Source of the DNA: Alphaproteobacteria bacterium
GTDB lineage: Bacteria > Pseudomonadota > Alphaproteobacteria > M2410
Assembly: GCA_006226415.1 (NCBI GenBank)
Contig: SBGZ01000015.1
Coordinates: 1-34,212 of the forward strand
Reading direction: 5' to 3'
DNA: 34,212 nucleotides
Position 1 is the stretch's first letter, and each line of letters opens with the position of its first letter. Below are positions 33,424 through 34,212 of the stretch, one piece after another. A model generated the notes under the pieces. It was not told where the DNA came from. It ran no database searches and saw nothing but the letters and a program-made list of their open reading frames with translations. The position numbers and the translations under genes were made by a program.

Positions 33424-34212
33424 TTAAGGGATCAGAACAATCTTGCCGACAACCTTTCGGGCCGACATGTCCTGCAACGCCTGAACAGCATCGTCCAGCT
33501 TGTAGCGTTTGGAGATAAAAGGCTTGATCTTGCCTGCCTTGTACCAGCTCATGAGCTCGGCCATGTTTTCTTCATGCAGCTTGCGCTCAACGCCCGTAAA
33601 CATGCCCCAGAACACGCCGACAATCTGACAGCCTTTGAGCAAAGCCAGATTAAGCGGAATGCGCGGGATCTCGCCAGCGGCAAAACCCACCACCAGATAG
33701 CGCCCCTTCCAGGCAATCGCGCGAAGCGCCGGCTCTGCATAATCGTCGCCCACCGGATCATAAATCACATCAGCGCCCTTGCCGTCGGTCATTTCCTTGA
33801 TCTTGTCCGACAGCTCTTTCTGTTGCGCCCGATCCAGTGGATTGCGCGGATAGACAAAACCAGCGTCCGCCCCATGCTTGAGACAGACGTCGACTTTTTC
33901 CTGGGACGAGCAGGCGGCGATAACTTTCGCGCCCATCAATTTGCCAAGCTCGACCGCCGCAAGCCCGACACCGCCGGACGCCCCGAGCACAAGGAGTGTT
34001 TCGCCGGGCTTAAGCTCGCCGCGCTGTTTGAGCGCATGGTGCGATGTGCCATAGACCATGACAAAGGCTGACGCATCATCAAACGGCATGTCGTCGCCGA
34101 TCGGGATCACCCGCGGTGCGTCCAGCACGACCTGCTCGGCAAACCCGCCAAAGCCCGCCGAACCGATCACCCGGTCTCCCACTTTAACATGGGTCACACC
34201 CTCGCCCAATGC
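33424..34212 (-). CDS. NADPH:quinone oxidoreductase-like MDR protein (N-terminus cut by window edge)
   Basis: Medium-chain dehydrogenase/reductase of the quinone-oxidoreductase (QOR) type, without the catalytic zinc ligands in the visible part. The frame is open to the window edge (A-L-G-E-G-V), so the TTG at 34209 is an internal Leu codon, not a start; roughly 60-70 residues are missing judged by family length. The nucleotide-binding motif is LLVLGASGGVGLAAVELGKLMGAKVIAA, and GADVIYDPVGDDYAEPALRAIAWKGRYLVVGFAAG is typical. The C-terminal KVVGKIVLIP is the standard ending. Substrate unknown; an acyl-CoA or enone reductase is also possible. Confidence 0.9.
   Translation of the reverse strand, partial: ALGEGVTHVKVGDRVIGSAGFGGFAEQVVLDAPRVIPIGDDMPFDDASAFVMVYGTSHHALKQRGELKPGETLLVLGASGGVGLAAVELGKLMGAKVIAACSSQEKVDVCLKHGADAGFVYPRNPLDRAQQKELSDKIKEMTDGKGADVIYDPVGDDYAEPALRAIAWKGRYLVVGFAAGEIPRIPLNLALLKGCQIVGVFWGMFTGVERKLHEENMAELMSWYKAGKIKPFISKRYKLDDAVQALQDMSARKVVGKIVLIP

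Noticed and set aside
34207-34209. TTG as a start codon for the last oxidoreductase gene
   Set aside because: The frame continues to the window edge and the residues around it (ALGEGVTHVKVGDRV) belong to the interior of the catalytic domain.

Overview
The window looks like a contiguous, gene-dense piece of an alphaproteobacterial chromosome. Reasons: the order mtaB-ftsY-ispZ, a ccmABCDG cytochrome c maturation cluster divergent from acnA, a DUF1223 gene just downstream of acnA, a DUF2794 gene (a family I associate with alphaproteobacteria), a moderately GC-rich composition, and a perfect match to the CtrA box. I cannot assign an order or genus from sequence alone. Both edges cut genes: mtaB lacks its 5' end, and the last gene (a quinone-oxidoreductase-like MDR protein) lacks its N-terminus.

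Layout. 1-2758 (+): mtaB, ftsY and ispZ (tRNA thiomethylation, SRP receptor, septation-type membrane protein). 2755-3303 (-): NUDIX hydrolase. 3548-4138 (+): MarR-type regulator with a histone-H1-like lysine tail, then a strong terminator. 4194-7064 (-): ccmA-ccmB-ccmC-ccmD-ccmG, mostly overlapping by 4 nt. 7336-10032 (+): aconitase, followed by four consecutive palindromic hairpins and a secreted DUF1223 protein. 11019-11941 (-): ArsR-type repressor and SdpI-like membrane protein with a visible operator. 12145-13080 (+): DUF2167 membrane protein. 13086-19707 (-): a Gld-like ABC system (ATPase, permease, GldG auxiliary protein, DUF4340 protein) ending in htpG. 19814-20572 (-): SDR dehydrogenase. 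20926-21312 (+): DUF2794. 21309-23405 (-): TTC38-like TPR protein and a Bax-inhibitor-1 family protein behind a CtrA-type promoter. 23534-26772 (-): ybbP-ybbA ABC system, divergent from tesA (+). 27480-29076 (+): aldo/keto reductase and RNA ligase-like 2',3'-cyclic phosphodiesterase. 29092-29571 (-): low-molecular-weight phosphatase. 29715-31539 (+): signal peptidase I, pterin carbinolamine dehydratase, a four-helix membrane protein and a DUF1232 protein. 31543-34212 (-): SH3-like secreted protein, EamA transporter and the truncated MDR oxidoreductase.

How the genes work together. The ccm genes export and handle heme and reduce apocytochrome thiols in the periplasm; the other maturation genes (ccmE, ccmF, ccmH) are not here. 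The ybbA-ybbP-tesA arrangement is a familiar divergent unit. The sdpR-sdpI pair looks autoregulated. The least understood unit is the Gld-like ABC operon with DUF4340 and a translationally coupled htpG.

I see no rRNA, tRNA, CRISPR array, transposase, integrase, phage gene, toxin-antitoxin module or recognisable defence island. Most of the window is ordinary core genome. The points worth a second look are the H1-tailed MarR regulator, the Gld-like operon plus htpG, the CtrA-type promoter of the BI-1 gene, the hairpin cluster behind acnA, and the very tight convergent gene junctions.
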